Source of the DNA: Silene latifolia | Lineage: Eukaryota; Streptophyta; Magnoliopsida; Caryophyllales; Caryophyllaceae | Direction of reading: 5' to 3' | DNA length: 64,000 nt | Assembly: GCF_048544455.1 (NCBI RefSeq) | Contig: NC_133534.1 | Span: forward strand, 91,045,637 to 91,109,636 | Shown here: in pieces, positions 24,437-35,400 of the stretch | Layout of the letters: each line of letters starts with the position of its first letter | How positions within the stretch are numbered: the first letter of the stretch is position 1 | The notes under the pieces: generated by a model | Database searches by the model: none | The model's input: only the letters and a program-made list of their open reading frames with translations | Told to the model about the DNA's origin: nothing | Position numbers and translations under genes: made by a program

Positions 24437-26029
24437 ATGGCACCAAGGAGATCCTCTTTTAGGAGTGCAAGAAGACCAAGGATGATGGGAAGTTCTTCTA
24501 CCTCCCATCTCAACACTTTAAGAAGAGAACATGAAGAGATTGTAGATCTTACAAGGCTTGATGATTTCTCAAATGTGGAATTCCTCAATGATGTGCAAAG
24601 ATTAGTCTTCCACCGGCTTCTAAGTAAGAATATTCTTCCCACTAAATTTTTATGTCATGCTACATTGAAGAAACGTGGGATTTATCACCAAGTGGAAGCT
24701 CTCTTTGAGGTTTTCGGTCTTTCAACCCTTTTTCGCATGTATGAACCAACCTATCGGTCTCTTGTGCTTGAATTTTTGAGCTTTTTGAAGATTACGACCT
24801 TGAACAAAGTGATATGCATAGAGTTTAGGTTGGAGAATGTTTCTAGGATGATGACCCTTGTAGAATTCGCAAATGTGTTTGGACTTGATGTTTCGCCTAC
24901 CCGAACATCGAAACCCAAAAAGTATAGTGCTGCACCTTTGTGGAGGGCCATGACGGGCCGGGATTTCATTCACACCAAGGAATGTCTTGCTTTTCATATC
25001 CAAAACCCGATCTTGAGGCTTACATATCGATTTCTCTCGGGCACTCTACTTGCCCGCCGAGATCCGGCCATCGTGAACCAATTAGACCTTGTGTTTATGG
25101 AATCTTACCTCAACATTCAAGGGAGAAATGGGTATCACTTCAATGCACCTCTAGTTTTGCTAGAGAAATGGGCAAAGTTTAGAAATGGGGATGATGATGG
25201 AATGAAGCACATAGTGAATGGAGGACTCATAACTAGACTTGCAAAGCACTTCAACCCAAGGTTCAATGAGAACAATGAGTACACTCCACTTACGGGAAGC
25301 ACGAGAATTAATGAAGATCTCCTTCTCGTCCATCACCATTGGATAACCGTTGAGGGGGTCGATAAGCGGATAAAGTGGTTGACAAAAGGAAGCGATCCGA
25401 TTTATCTTCCAATGGCCGATCTACCACGGATCTCCCCAAGAAGAGGAAACTTATCCCCAATGCCATCTTACCTCATCCCAAGTCAAACAAGGCAAGCACC
25501 ACCACCACCAAATCCACCACCACAACAACAAGAACAACAAACTCAAAATGAGAAGATAAAAGTGCCTCCCTACCCCTTTCCCTACCAACCGTATAACCAT
25601 CCAAATCCCTTCATCCTCCCCCGTGACGACTTTGTCACGGGAATCTTGCAAGATCTACACTACCGTCAATACGAGACCTCCGTGGACACTTACTATGCCC
25701 TTTATCCTCAATATCACAAGATGGTTCGAAGAGGACGGATTAGTGAGGAAGGAGCTTTCCCTTCATGGGCTCAAATGGATTTGCTCTTCCCCAACTCGGA
25801 GAGAGCTAATGAAGGGGCGAACGGTAGACAAGAGGAGGAGAGTGGCAATTCTTGTGGAGGTGACACGGTGGAACTTGAGAGTGGGGAAGACGAATTCATG
25901 GACCCAAGTTTGAGTGATGCTTCAAAGGATATTTGGGATAGCGATATAGAGGGAGATGATGCCGATGTCTACAAGACTACTTCATCACTAGGTGGAGAGG
26001 GCGAGAGGCACCCACCTAAGTTTAAGTGA
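24437..26029 (+). CDS. ATHILA ORF-1-like protein, Athila A (env position)
   Basis: An intact 530-codon frame starting MAPRRSSFRSARRP. It belongs with the plant ATHILA ORF-1 family found downstream of pol. Its role is not established; its place is that of an envelope gene in retroviruses, but I see no signal peptide or convincing membrane segment. Conserved blocks shared with the Athila B homologue at 57228: LVLEFLSFLKI, EFANVFGLDV, DFIHTKECLAFHIQNPI, FMESYLNIQG and GGLITRLAKH. The N-terminus is basic, residues 350-400 are Pro/Gln-rich, and the C-terminus is acidic (GEDEF, DIWDSDIEGDDADV). It is the best-preserved gene in the window. It begins downstream of its own TATA-like box, which fits separate expression. 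Confidence 0.85.
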   Translation: MAPRRSSFRSARRPRMMGSSSTSHLNTLRREHEEIVDLTRLDDFSNVEFLNDVQRLVFHRLLSKNILPTKFLCHATLKKRGIYHQVEALFEVFGLSTLFRMYEPTYRSLVLEFLSFLKITTLNKVICIEFRLENVSRMMTLVEFANVFGLDVSPTRTSKPKKYSAAPLWRAMTGRDFIHTKECLAFHIQNPILRLTYRFLSGTLLARRDPAIVNQLDLVFMESYLNIQGRNGYHFNAPLVLLEKWAKFRNGDDDGMKHIVNGGLITRLAKHFNPRFNENNEYTPLTGSTRINEDLLLVHHHWITVEGVDKRIKWLTKGSDPIYLPMADLPRISPRRGNLSPMPSYLIPSQTRQAPPPPNPPPQQQEQQTQNEKIKVPPYPFPYQPYNHPNPFILPRDDFVTGILQDLHYRQYETSVDTYYALYPQYHKMVRRGRISEEGAFPSWAQMDLLFPNSERANEGANGRQEEESGNSCGGDTVELESGEDEFMDPSLSDASKDIWDSDIEGDDADVYKTTSSLGGEGERHPPKFK

Positions 26030-28132
26030 AGTTTTCTCATCTCTCCTCTTTATCTTTCAATGTTTCATGAAAAGAAGTTTGTGTCTTGTTACCTTATATT
26101 TTCATTAATTTTGATCATTGTTGGAGTAGTCCTAGCACCATAGAGGACTCACACCTCGGTACCATTGAGGTGTTCTCATTTTATTGTTCCCATTTTCAAA
26201 ATCCAAAATGACAAATTAGTTTCATGCATTGCATAGTGTGTGCATGAACTACACCCATTCTTGGACATTAGCAATAGTGTCTAACTCAGTTTGGGGAAGT
26301 TAATGCATACACAACGGGAGGTAATCAAAATTATCCTCTCCGTCATAACAAAAACCATGCATCATGTAGTGTAGCTTAGTATAGATTGCATTTAGTATAG
26401 AAATCATGCATCATCTTTGCATAATTTCCATCATTTTGGCCATTGAGGACAATGCCCATATTAGTGTGGGGATGGGAATTCTAACATTTAACTCTTATTC
26501 AAAAAATCCAAAAAATTGAAAAATTTCGAAAATCATAAAAATTTGAAAATTGAAAAACCCAAAAACATGTTTATTTCCCTTTGTAGTCTTGTGTATATAT
26601 TGTTTTGTATATATTGTGTTTGTTCTATCCTTGTTCACATTGATTGACTACGCCACATCCGAGACATGAGGATAATGAAGACCGCATGGTATGATCTTTG
26701 CCTCGAGTAAAAGAAAAAAGTAGAATTTCCAATCTCCTTTTTCCTCTTTATGTTAATGACTATGTGGCTTTATTTTGATTGATGCGGTATAACAATGTGA
26801 ACTTAGGACTTGCATTTAGTTTCTATGTCATATTAGTTGATAGAATCACTTGCATTAGGATGTTTATATTAGTTGCATCATGGCATGTAGTTGCATGTTA
26901 GAAATGTTTTGAAAAATGCGTAACTAGGAACTTTGTCAAGAGCAACTAAGCCATTACAAATACTTGTTCAACTTAAGACTTTGCCTACTAGAATGGTTGT
27001 AAAACACCCTAGATAGTGTCATACTAGTGTCTTTTGACCCATGACCTAAGGCCTAATGAAGGGTTTGCATGTGAGTCACCTATCCAACCCCGTGATGCGA
27101 TGTGGACTTGGTTAACTTGTCTAGGTGACCTTGATTGACATTGTTGTAAGGCAACCCAAAAATATTTTCTATCAATAAGCTTAAAGTGCTCATTTCAAAG
27201 AATTTTGTCTTGTGGAAGTAATATAATGCCAAGGAAACCTCAAATGTTATGAATTGTTGAATGTTGAGAAATTTAAGTTGTTTTGATGGAGGCGTACCAC
27301 TTCGATGTGCTTTGGTGCGGGATCCATTGAATTGGGCCCCCACACGGTTGTGAATTCGGCCGCCCAGAGACAGAGTGACTATCACCCCGAAAAGCTATTG
27401 TCTAGAGGTTAACCGGTTGCCTAATAAGCGATTGGCGAAAGCAAAGGACACTAGCCCGGAAGGGACAAACCCCATCTTAATTTTTTGAAATGTGAAAGTG
27501 AGATGAGGACAATTTTGAATACTAGTCATATCCACCCGTTGTGAATAAAGATTTGAGCATTTCATTCCCAAAAAGCCTTTTGTCAAGCCACTTGGTCGAG
27601 CTTGGGACGATCCATGATCTTTACTTTTGTAGAGAATTCGAGACTTGTCATGTCATATGCTACTAGCATCATAGGGATCATCATTCCACCACCATCCGAT
27701 CGCTCTTGACGAAAGCATTTGGAAATTGAGGATGAAAGTAGTCTAGTTTAACACCATTTGGAGGTGATTTAGTGCCATCCTCTTAGCCTTAGTAATTTGT
27801 TGAACTAGTATTTGTGAAGGATTACATGCTCTTAAATTTGTTCCTCTTTAGTGCCTCCACCACTTGATGAGGAAGTGGCTATTCCTTTTGTAGATGCATC
27901 CATTATGTGATTTTTCGTGCTTAATGTTTGGATGTGTCGCCATTTTGGCAATACCCACCTTGCCTTGCAAGAAGGCATCCTACCTCATGGTTGTCTTGTT
28001 GTGAGTTGAAGGGGCGGAGTGAGACCCGCTAATTGTCTCATATTGGCTATGTTATTAGGTTAGTTTAAATAATGGTCCTAGTCTTTGTCACCTCTTTACT
28101 CGGGACGAGCAAAGGGTCGGTTTGGGGATATT
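26030..28132 (+). other. Long 3' noncoding region of Athila A, with PPT-like end
   Basis: 2.1 kb without genes. From about 26580 it is nearly identical to 59410-60938 of Athila B. It contains a GC-richer block (about 27290-27480, with GGGCCCCCACACGG and CCGGAAGGGAC) in AT-rich surroundings. It ends with a G-rich GGTTTGGGGATATT directly before the 3' LTR, which is the probable polypurine tract. Confidence 0.75.
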
Positions 28133-29888
28133 TGATGTGACCATAATTAGCGCATATGTAGCCCCCGAATTAGCCTTGTTCCCATGCTTTTTAGTGCATA
28201 TTTGGGTCATTTCATATCTTTAGTTCTTTGTTTTGAATATTCTTTTAGATTTTGATCCCTTGGTAGGAAAGGAGTAAGAATCTTGCATTTTCATGGCAAA
28301 ACAAGACTAAATTGATCGAATTCAATGACCAAGCATCAAGGAGAGACAAGATTAGAAGGCCTTTGTACATATGATAGTAGATGAGCAATGTTGAGAAAGG
28401 ATCCTTGAGTCCCCAAGAAAATCCCCAAGGAATTTATGAAGAAAAGGGAAGAAAAGAAGAAGAAGCCTTGCTGAGGCACAATCCGTGCGGATTGTCCCCA
28501 ATCCGGCCGTCCTCCAGCTGCAGAATCCGTGCGGCTTTCCACAAAGACGCTCGGATCCCACCTCCACAATCCGCCCGGATTCTCTTGAATCTGCTCGGAT
28601 TCCATTTCCAGAATCCGCCCGTCCCGACCTTAATCCGCCCGGATTCCAGCACAGCGCGATTTCCTCTTCTCCAAGCTACGAAGAAAGAAGCCCTTCCTTC
28701 GGAAAATACCGGCTCCTCCCTGCTCAATTTAAAAAGTGTAATTACTAGTTTAGCCCTTAGTTAACCCTAATGCATCCTCCCTAATTTCCACTATAAATAC
28801 CCCATTTGTCTAATTAGAGGAGCATGTTCTTCTTATCAATAATTAGAGTAGTTAATATCAATCAAATCTCTCTTTAGTTTTGTAATCAACAATTAATCAA
28901 GTTCTAATACAAGTTTTATTTCCTTAATCTCTCTTTTGTTCATCCTTTATTTTGGGTAATTGAAGATTATTTGGGTTATTGTTGGGAGATTGACAACCTC
29001 TCAATCAAGCATTCAAGTACTTCTTTTATCTTTGCTTTATTATTGGAATCATTAGTAGGTATAATTCTCTTAATCCCTTTTTAATTATTGTTAATTACTT
29101 TCATTTATTCATCATGTTTCATATTGTTGGTATGATTGACAACCTTGCTAGCATGATCAACATGATAATGAGTGAGTAGTCTCTTAGCTAGGGTTAATGG
29201 GTGATTAGGGGAAACCAACATGGGAAGGATTCATGCTTAAATTAATATGCTTTCATGTTTTATTTGCTTGCTTGTTTTGATCTCAACTCATGCACATGTT
29301 ATATTTAATGAAATGCTAAGCCTATGAATCCTTGCATTTACTATCATCTTCTATCTTTTCAATGAGACTTGTAAGACATAACCCAACTCGAGTCTCATTA
29401 GACCATGCATGTTGTTGAGTAGGGAAGATTAAGTCGACTTGTAGGTGTTGTACAATCTAATCGATTCGGCTCCGGGACCCAAACTTTCTTAGGATTGTAA
29501 GATATAACCCAACTCAATCCATCACAACAATAATTGCTTGCTTATAATTTGAGAACATGTTTGTATGATCAATTCCCATGATTCCCCTATGATCCCATGA
29601 CACCCTAGTGTTTCTTAATCAATTGTTTACACCCCTTTTTATTCATCTTGCTAGTTTATTTTCATTGCTATTTTAGTTAGTGACCTTCTACATCAACCCA
29701 ATTTGTGACACCCCCAAGACACCACTAGTTCCAATAGAAATCTCATTTCAATACCCGTCCCTTGGGATCCGACCTTTACTTGTCTCTTTACTAATCGTAG
29801 AGTTGTTTGTGAAGCTATAAATTGTGTTTTGATTCGGTCGTGACCCAACGACCACACCTTTAATTGTGAACACGAAACGGATCGATCA
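28133..29888 (+). repeat. 3' LTR of Athila A
   Basis: 1756 bp, TGATGTGACC to GATCA, uninterrupted. The TATA box CTATAAATA is at 28791 and the AATCCG cluster at 28479-28648. Its unbroken TTAGTTAACCC sequence near 28757 proves the solo-LTR insertion in the 5' copy. Confidence 0.93.
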
Positions 29889-30435
29889 ATATATATATAT
29901 AGTCTAGGTTTAGATGTATAGAATACTAATTAGGAAACTTATTACCTAATTACTTTAATTATTAGAAAACAGAATTAATAATATAATTAGTAATATTAGT
30001 ATAGTATAATTAGTAATATTCGTATTATTAGTATTATTACCTAATTACTTTCCGACTCACTTATTATTCCATGATATTATATATTATTCCATTATAATAT
30101 ATTTTATTCCATCATATACCTGCTTATAAATTATGAGCTTATTATAATTAGTTATTTAAAATGCGTAAATTATTAATATAAATAATTATCAAATTATGGG
30201 TATTACAGTCTTCCCTCCTTAAAACGAACTTCCTCCCGAAGTTCACTAAAAAAAATGATACAAAAGTCTCAAGAACTATCAACACACCTGACTAGCATTT
30301 TAACTCATTATCATTGCAACACAATTAAATCACTTAATCATTATCAAACTATATCATATTTATCAAAATGTATCGCAAATAAACTTAAAACACGAAAATG
30401 TATCACAAAATTAACTCAAAACAAGAGGTGTCACA

Positions 30436-30440
30436 AAACC
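30436..30440. repeat. Target-site duplication (right copy) AAACC
   Basis: Partner of 8655-8659; the rejoined Tat sequence is continuous across one copy. Confidence 0.92.
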
Positions 30441-31728
30441 TCCCTGCGCGGGAATAGGTCGTCCTGCAGAACCTGCCAGAGAAGCAGTTAGCAGCACGAA
30501 CAAAATAAAACAGTAGAACGTAAAGGGGATTAAAAAGGTACCTGCAGGCCGCACCCATGAGCTTCATCTAGCACAGCAGGGAGGGGAGTATTTCCCAAAG
30601 AATGGGCAGCAGCCAGAAGCAGGAATTATTCCATGTGAGGTCAGAGAGGTACCCCACTTGAGCCATACCCCTTGGGAAGGCGGATTATGGTGGAAGTATT
30701 GGGCAGGGGTGGCCTAGGAGCCACTGCAGCCAGAGGAGCAACCTCAATAGGGACAGACATGCTAACCGGCTCCATTTTAGCAGGGAGCAATGGCCTCTTC
30801 CTGGGAGAAGGAACGAAGGAGGCAGAAGCAACCTGCTTCCTCTTCCTATCCAGCAGGGAGAGGGAGGAAACAGGAGTATTCCCTAGTACCGGAACACAGT
30901 TAGAACGTAAACACAAAATGACCATATAACAAGAACAGACACCCATGAAAAACAAAGCCTTACCAGACGACATCTAGATTTCGGCGGTTGGGGGTTCTTG
31001 CTGACCGGTGGAGGTACCAACTTCCTCTTCCTCCTCTTCCTTTTCCTCTTCCCCTTCTTCTTCTTCTTCATTCTCTTCTTCCTCCTCTTGCTCTCCTTCA
31101 CTAATGTTAAGAGGTACGGAGGCGGATGCACCAATAGGGGAAGAAAGAACACCAGGGTAAGAACGAATTGCAACAGGGAGAGCGAATAAACGGTTAACCA
31201 CACTATGATCATTTGAGGGAACTGGCTGCTTCAAACCTGCAGTAGTACACCAGTAAGAACATTAAGGTAAAAGAAAAACAACAAACACCGGAAACTAAAG
31301 TTACCTTTAGAGGCCCCCCACTTGTCAAACGAGTACTCGGGGGTGGGGGTAAGAGAGTCAATCTTAACAAAGATGAATTTAGTGTTCCATCCTTCATCCC
31401 TCACTTTGGGAGGAAGGATCACACCGGGGCTGCTACGATCGCATGACCTTAAGGTGATAAGCCCGGCAACAAAGGGCCTGAAAGAATAAAGCAGGGCAAG
31501 GTCACCCAGACCAACCCCCAGAGCATGATCCTCATCAAGGATGCAGAGCGAGACCAGAATGCGCCATGCATGAGGCGCAAGCTGGCATATCCCCAACATC
31601 TAGTGACGCAATATACTTTGCACCAAAGGAGGAAGGGGAAAACACAAACCCTGGGTAAAAGTGTACTCGTACAGGCACGCCCAACCGGGATTATGGGCAT
31701 CCGACGCCTCCCTAGGCTGAGGAATAAG
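30441..31728 (-). pseudogene. Tat antisense accessory gene, N-terminal exons, intron-containing
   Basis: The minus-strand continuation of the gene at 8104-8654. Coding pieces joined across plausible introns: WNTKFIFVKIDSLTPTPEYS (about 31390-31330), then PVPSNDHSVVNRLFALPVA and a long Glu run (about 31230-30974), then a basic KRKQVASASFVPSPRKRP stretch (about 30850-30790). Introns with GT/AG ends fit at about 31304-31237 (GTAACTTT to CTACTGCAG), 30963-30883 (GTAAGGC to GTACTAG) and 30541-30473 (GTACCTTT to TCTGGCAG). The 5' end is lost at the 31728 junction. Its function is unknown; acidic/basic low-complexity regions suggest a nuclear protein, which is inference. Confidence 0.6.
31238..31304 (-). 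other. Candidate spliceosomal intron in the Tat antisense gene
   Basis: On the minus strand it opens GTAACTTTAG and closes TACTACTGCAG, about 68 bp and T-rich, between two coding-like pieces. Confidence 0.5.
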
Positions 31729-32654
31729 ATTACCCTTGATAATATGTAAATATTACTAACAATATTAGTAATAATTTTTTTTACTAACATCTTAGTAAAT
31801 TATGGTTTCAGAGAGAAATACCAACAACCTTTTCACATGCAAATACACAAAATGAAGTAGTGTGTCAAGATGAGCAATTGTTGGACCATAAAGAGGAGGA
31901 AAACCGGGTGGGAGTTGGTGAGGTGAGGGAGTGCACTTGTTTTTATTTTTGTCCAATGTTATATCACATGCAAATGATCATAAGATGACTTATGGAAGAA
32001 ACAATAAGTAAAGTGAAATGATTATGTCTATAATCATCCACTACACTCCATTTACACGATCCAATGTCCCATTTACGGGTCATTTTTTGTTCTTATATTT
32101 GTCGCACAAATACGTGTAAATTTTATTTAAACATCGTATCATGTTTAAATGCTTCCAATTAATTTCGTCTAAATCACTCCGTAAATATATGTGTACCGCT
32201 ACACATATAGTTTACGTACCAATACTAATCACATTAGTCAATTAGTAATAATTTAATAATTAACTGCTTAATCATTAATTCCCGTCTCAAATAATTTATT
32301 ATTTAATTATCGCATAATTAAATAATAATTTCCTCACCTCGAGTTCACAACTCGATATCTCTCTAAATCAATCTAATCGACTAATCTTTTAGTCATTTTA
32401 TCAAGGGACTAATTTAATTTGTATCTCATACAATTAATTAGCTTTCGTGTTGGGGCTCGTTTCTTTAGGTGTGACTGAAAGGGATCAGCTGAACACTGCC
32501 GTCTCACGACAGTAACGTCAAACCCTAGTTGGCCAACCGTTACCGATATACGTTGATCAGCTGACTAGTATTGCCAATGAGTATCTCATGCATATTCCAT
32601 AATGAGATTTAATAATATTATCTCGCACTATTGTGGAGGACAAAAACTCCAACA
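31729..32654 (-). repeat. Truncated 3' LTR of the copia element
   Basis: 926 bp matching 40699-41624 with about 4-5% difference in the first 370 bp compared by eye. Confidence 0.88.
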
Positions 32655-32665
32655 ATCTCCCACTT
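32655..32665 (-). other. Polypurine tract of the copia element
   Basis: On the minus strand AAGTGGGAGAT abuts the LTR start TGTTGGAG, a standard copia arrangement. Confidence 0.8.
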
Positions 32666-34299
32666 GTCCGAGATAAGTTGTGCGATGATTATAACACACA
32701 ATTGTGGATAAGTCCTTATCCCAACAATATCCTGCTTGTACTCTACAAGGGTGTGTTACCGATTCTCTTGTCCGTTTTAACAACAATCTCCCACTCAATG
32801 CAAGGTGTCTTTCAGGTCGCACTTGCACATGAACATATCATGATTGGTTTTCTCGATCGGGATTGTGACTACCTGACCGAAAAAATCTCCCACAGATTAC
32901 TTCCGAGCGTGGCCACGCATTTGTAGTCATAATTCCTCGAGTGGCCTTAAGATGTTTAAACCCAACGTGGGTGGACAATTCATGTCTTCCCTATCTATCC
33001 TATTGCACAATACAGATCACCATAACCCAGTAGATGTCCTTTGGCTCCCTTTCACGACATGACCTAGGACAAAAACCAAAGTCACTCGGAAACTGTACAG
33101 GCTCAGATAATAGTCTCCAGTTTAAAGAATCGACTCATAGGAATATCATAGAAGTCCCTGCCACAACCAGGCGTTTGTAATAGATCTAAGGGACTCTATA
33201 AATGTCACTGCCCGGCAAAGTGTCCCACAGTCTGCCTATGTAAACGACTAGTCATCCTTATGACCTTATGGTGTTGAACATACCACCAATCGTCTTACAA
33301 TCTAGTCACTCTGAGACGTCACCTCATTAAGTGACTAGGGGCTAATACAATGTTTATCCTATTCTCTTGAATTGGGGTTCAACATTGTCTCCACTACCAA
33401 TTCGGATAAACAAGGTATTCTTGTTTTCAGTCAAACTGAATAATTGAGTTCTTAAAGAGACTCAAACAATAAATGCGAACATGACTTACGTAAATATTAA
33501 TACGCTATCCAATATTTACATAACGATCTTTAGCAATTAAGGTATACTCGTCAATCACATTGAGATGACATAACCATCATGTCTACCTTATACCTACGAC
33601 TTTGGTTAGAGGATTAGAAACAGTTGCATCACTCTAATTTCCATTGCTATTTTCCTTTGTTCTATGCAATCTTTTCATCACATAGAGCCTTTCTCAGTAC
33701 ATGTCTAAACAAGTTTTAGACTCTGGTTCTAAAGCTAGTCAAACACTCCCACTGTTTTCACAGTCTCTCAGGGGACGATATTCGGCTAACAGAACTACTC
33801 TAGTTCAATTAAAATCCGGATATCAATTATCTCTTTTACAACATCGGATGATGTAATGTACTTAGCTTTCGTTCATGATTTGTACGTATAACACTTATAC
33901 ATACACAACCTTCATATGACATCTTTTATGTATGACTCCTCATACATATCTGCTTTATACATGTATAACTTCTTATGCATATTATTCTTTATGCACCTAG
34001 CACTCTTATATGCTAACCATTCCTTAACAAGGCTCATAACATCTTATAAGCATAGGAATGTAATCGTGTAACCCTTTTACACGAAATTCATTAATTCCTC
34101 CAATCAAGAGTAAATCCTCAGTGCTTCTCAAGTACTCAAGGATGATCTTGATAATAATCTAGTGACACTCACTAGAAAATTATTGGTAATGACTTCTCAT
34201 ATTATCAACATGATAAGTCCCGACGAGAGAAGCTTTTAGCATATTTAATAGATCCTGCAGCGGAAGCACAAGAGCTCATATTTATTGTTCAACAACTTG

Positions 34300-35400
34300 A
34301 ACGAGTCAAGAATCTTATCATATAAGTCTTTTGACTATAATGCTAATATCCATGGAGATCTATCTCATTAGATCCGGATATTTATGATGCGCCATGCTAC
34401 TCTCAAATATTCACCCGAGAATATTTCAAGTCACTACTTTGTCAAACACATATTTAGACTAAGAAACATCACCTTAGCTACATTTCTAGTCACTAATATG
34501 TCAAGGACATATTTAGAATAAGAAACTCACTTTAGCTCCCACTAAACTCCATGTATCATCATGGTACCTCGACACTCGAGTAATACCATTTTGATAGACT
34601 ACATGATTGAACCCAAAGTTCCAACTCTTTGATGTATATAGATCACAAAAGGGATCTTTCAAGCATGTCAGGCTTCTTAGCATTGACAAGATCAACAAAA
34701 CTTCTCCCAAGGAGAAAGTTTGTTATTCATTTGCCGAATCTCATCCTCATGAGAAGCTATATTTCTAAGAACATACGAATTGATAAAGGCATTTGGGTTG
34801 TCACAAAACTCTCTATAACCAACCCAAATTTTAAACATCTTATGTAACCTTTATGACAAGATCAAGGTAACCTACCAAAGTATTCACCTTAAATCAAGTC
34901 TCTAAAACATCTCGTGTTTCCTTCCTTATCGCATCGTGTGCAAGGAGATCAATTAGAATTGCATGGTGACACGCCATCACATAGAGTTCATACTATAGTA
35001 AAGCCTTTGATGAGGGTTTAAGATTCGTCACTTTTGAAAAGTAACGCAATATTATCGCAAAATTATCTCCTTATTACCACTGAGCCACAATAAAGAACGT
35101 CTTCTTGCATTATACTCAGTTTGTGGGTCTTGGACTTCCGTAAGTTCAAAATTTCTCCCACTCTGTCTTCCAGAAAATGAAAATCTTTCTGGAAAGACAG
35201 TATTATGAGCCACAAACTCTTTGTTCTCTTTTTGGAGGAGTAAAAAAAAAGTGGTTCAATTTTGGATAACCCTCACAAATACACAAATTGGTTCTGAACA
35301 TAAAATTTATGATCCCAAATGTATAAAAAGGCAAGTTAGGGACCCTCCCTATCCATATCTCATATGGAGTCATTAAGGCTATTATAGTCGGGTTTTAAAC
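34300..35400 (-). pseudogene. pol: Copia pol remnant (integrase C-terminus to RT)
   Basis: Read on the minus strand in shifting frames. MTPYEIWIGRVPNLPF (about 35371-35324) matches the TPYEIW block at the end of the copia integrase. Further on, FELTEVQDPQTEYN (about 35150-35110) matches the linker after it. Near 34700-34590, FVDLVNAKK and SKSWNFGFNHVV resemble the copia RT block around SRSWNIRFDE. Frames change every few tens of codons and stops are frequent, so only fragments can be assigned. No catalytic YVDD block was recognised. Confidence 0.55.

Larger units (their letters stand above)
16975..29888 (+). mobile_element. Athila-type Ty3/gypsy element A
   Basis: The LTRs begin TGATGTGACC (16975 and 28133) and end GATCA (20212 and 29888), flanked by ATATA (16970-16974 and 29889-29893). 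The PBS is TGGCGCCGTTGCCGGGG. The internal region encodes RT, RNase H and integrase, then an ATHILA ORF-1-like protein, the gene content of the plant Athila lineage. Gag and protease are absent: only about 95 bp separate the PBS from the pol ORF. The LTR pair looks roughly 97% identical by eye over the compared start, implying a fairly recent insertion. It disrupts the TR-GAG LTR and is itself interrupted by a solo LTR. Confidence 0.92.
8660..30435 (-). mobile_element. Gag-only LTR retrotransposon (TR-GAG type)
   Basis: A complete element in minus orientation. The termini on the plus strand are TGTAACACCCC (8660) and GGTGTCACA (ends 30435), with 5-bp duplication AAACC. The LTRs are 8660-12257 and 14927-30435 (the latter interrupted by Athila A). 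Between them lie only about 2.67 kb, with a gypsy-type gag, a PBS complementary to initiator tRNA-Met and a PPT, and no protease, RT or integrase. This matches the terminal-repeat-with-GAG class of non-autonomous plant elements, which must borrow pol in trans. Without insertions the LTRs are about 2.6 kb each, close to half of the element each. Confidence 0.88.
14927..30435 (-). repeat. LTR of the TR-GAG element (5' LTR by orientation), interrupted
   Basis: Two pieces, 14927-16974 and 29894-30435, together about 2.6 kb, align with 8660-12257 apart from the fold-back block. The break is the insertion point of Athila A. The fragment at 15260-15520 repeats the three-copy tandem array, and 30200-30245 repeats the PPT-like module. 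Confidence 0.88.
1..31728 (+). mobile_element. Tat-type Ty3/gypsy retrotransposon, decayed, interrupted and 3'-truncated
   Basis: Seen: a TATA-bearing LTR end, a PBS at 1144-1160, then gag, protease, RT, two successive RNase H domains and integrase in gypsy order up to 7048, followed by a long noncoding stretch and a gene on the opposite strand. The second RNase H after the usual gypsy one, and an antisense gene between pol and the 3' LTR, are known traits of the plant Tat lineage (Grande/Ogre-like relatives). The element is interrupted at 8660-30435 by a gag-only element and stops abruptly near 31728, where a copia LTR fragment begins, so its 3' LTR is missing. Its left end is either at or beyond the window start. 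Many in-frame stops make it non-autonomous. Confidence 0.85.

Noticed and set aside
30974..31234. Glu-rich 86-residue frame considered as an independent acidic protein gene
   Set aside because: It is one exon of the Tat antisense gene, flanked by splice-like sites, not a separate gene.
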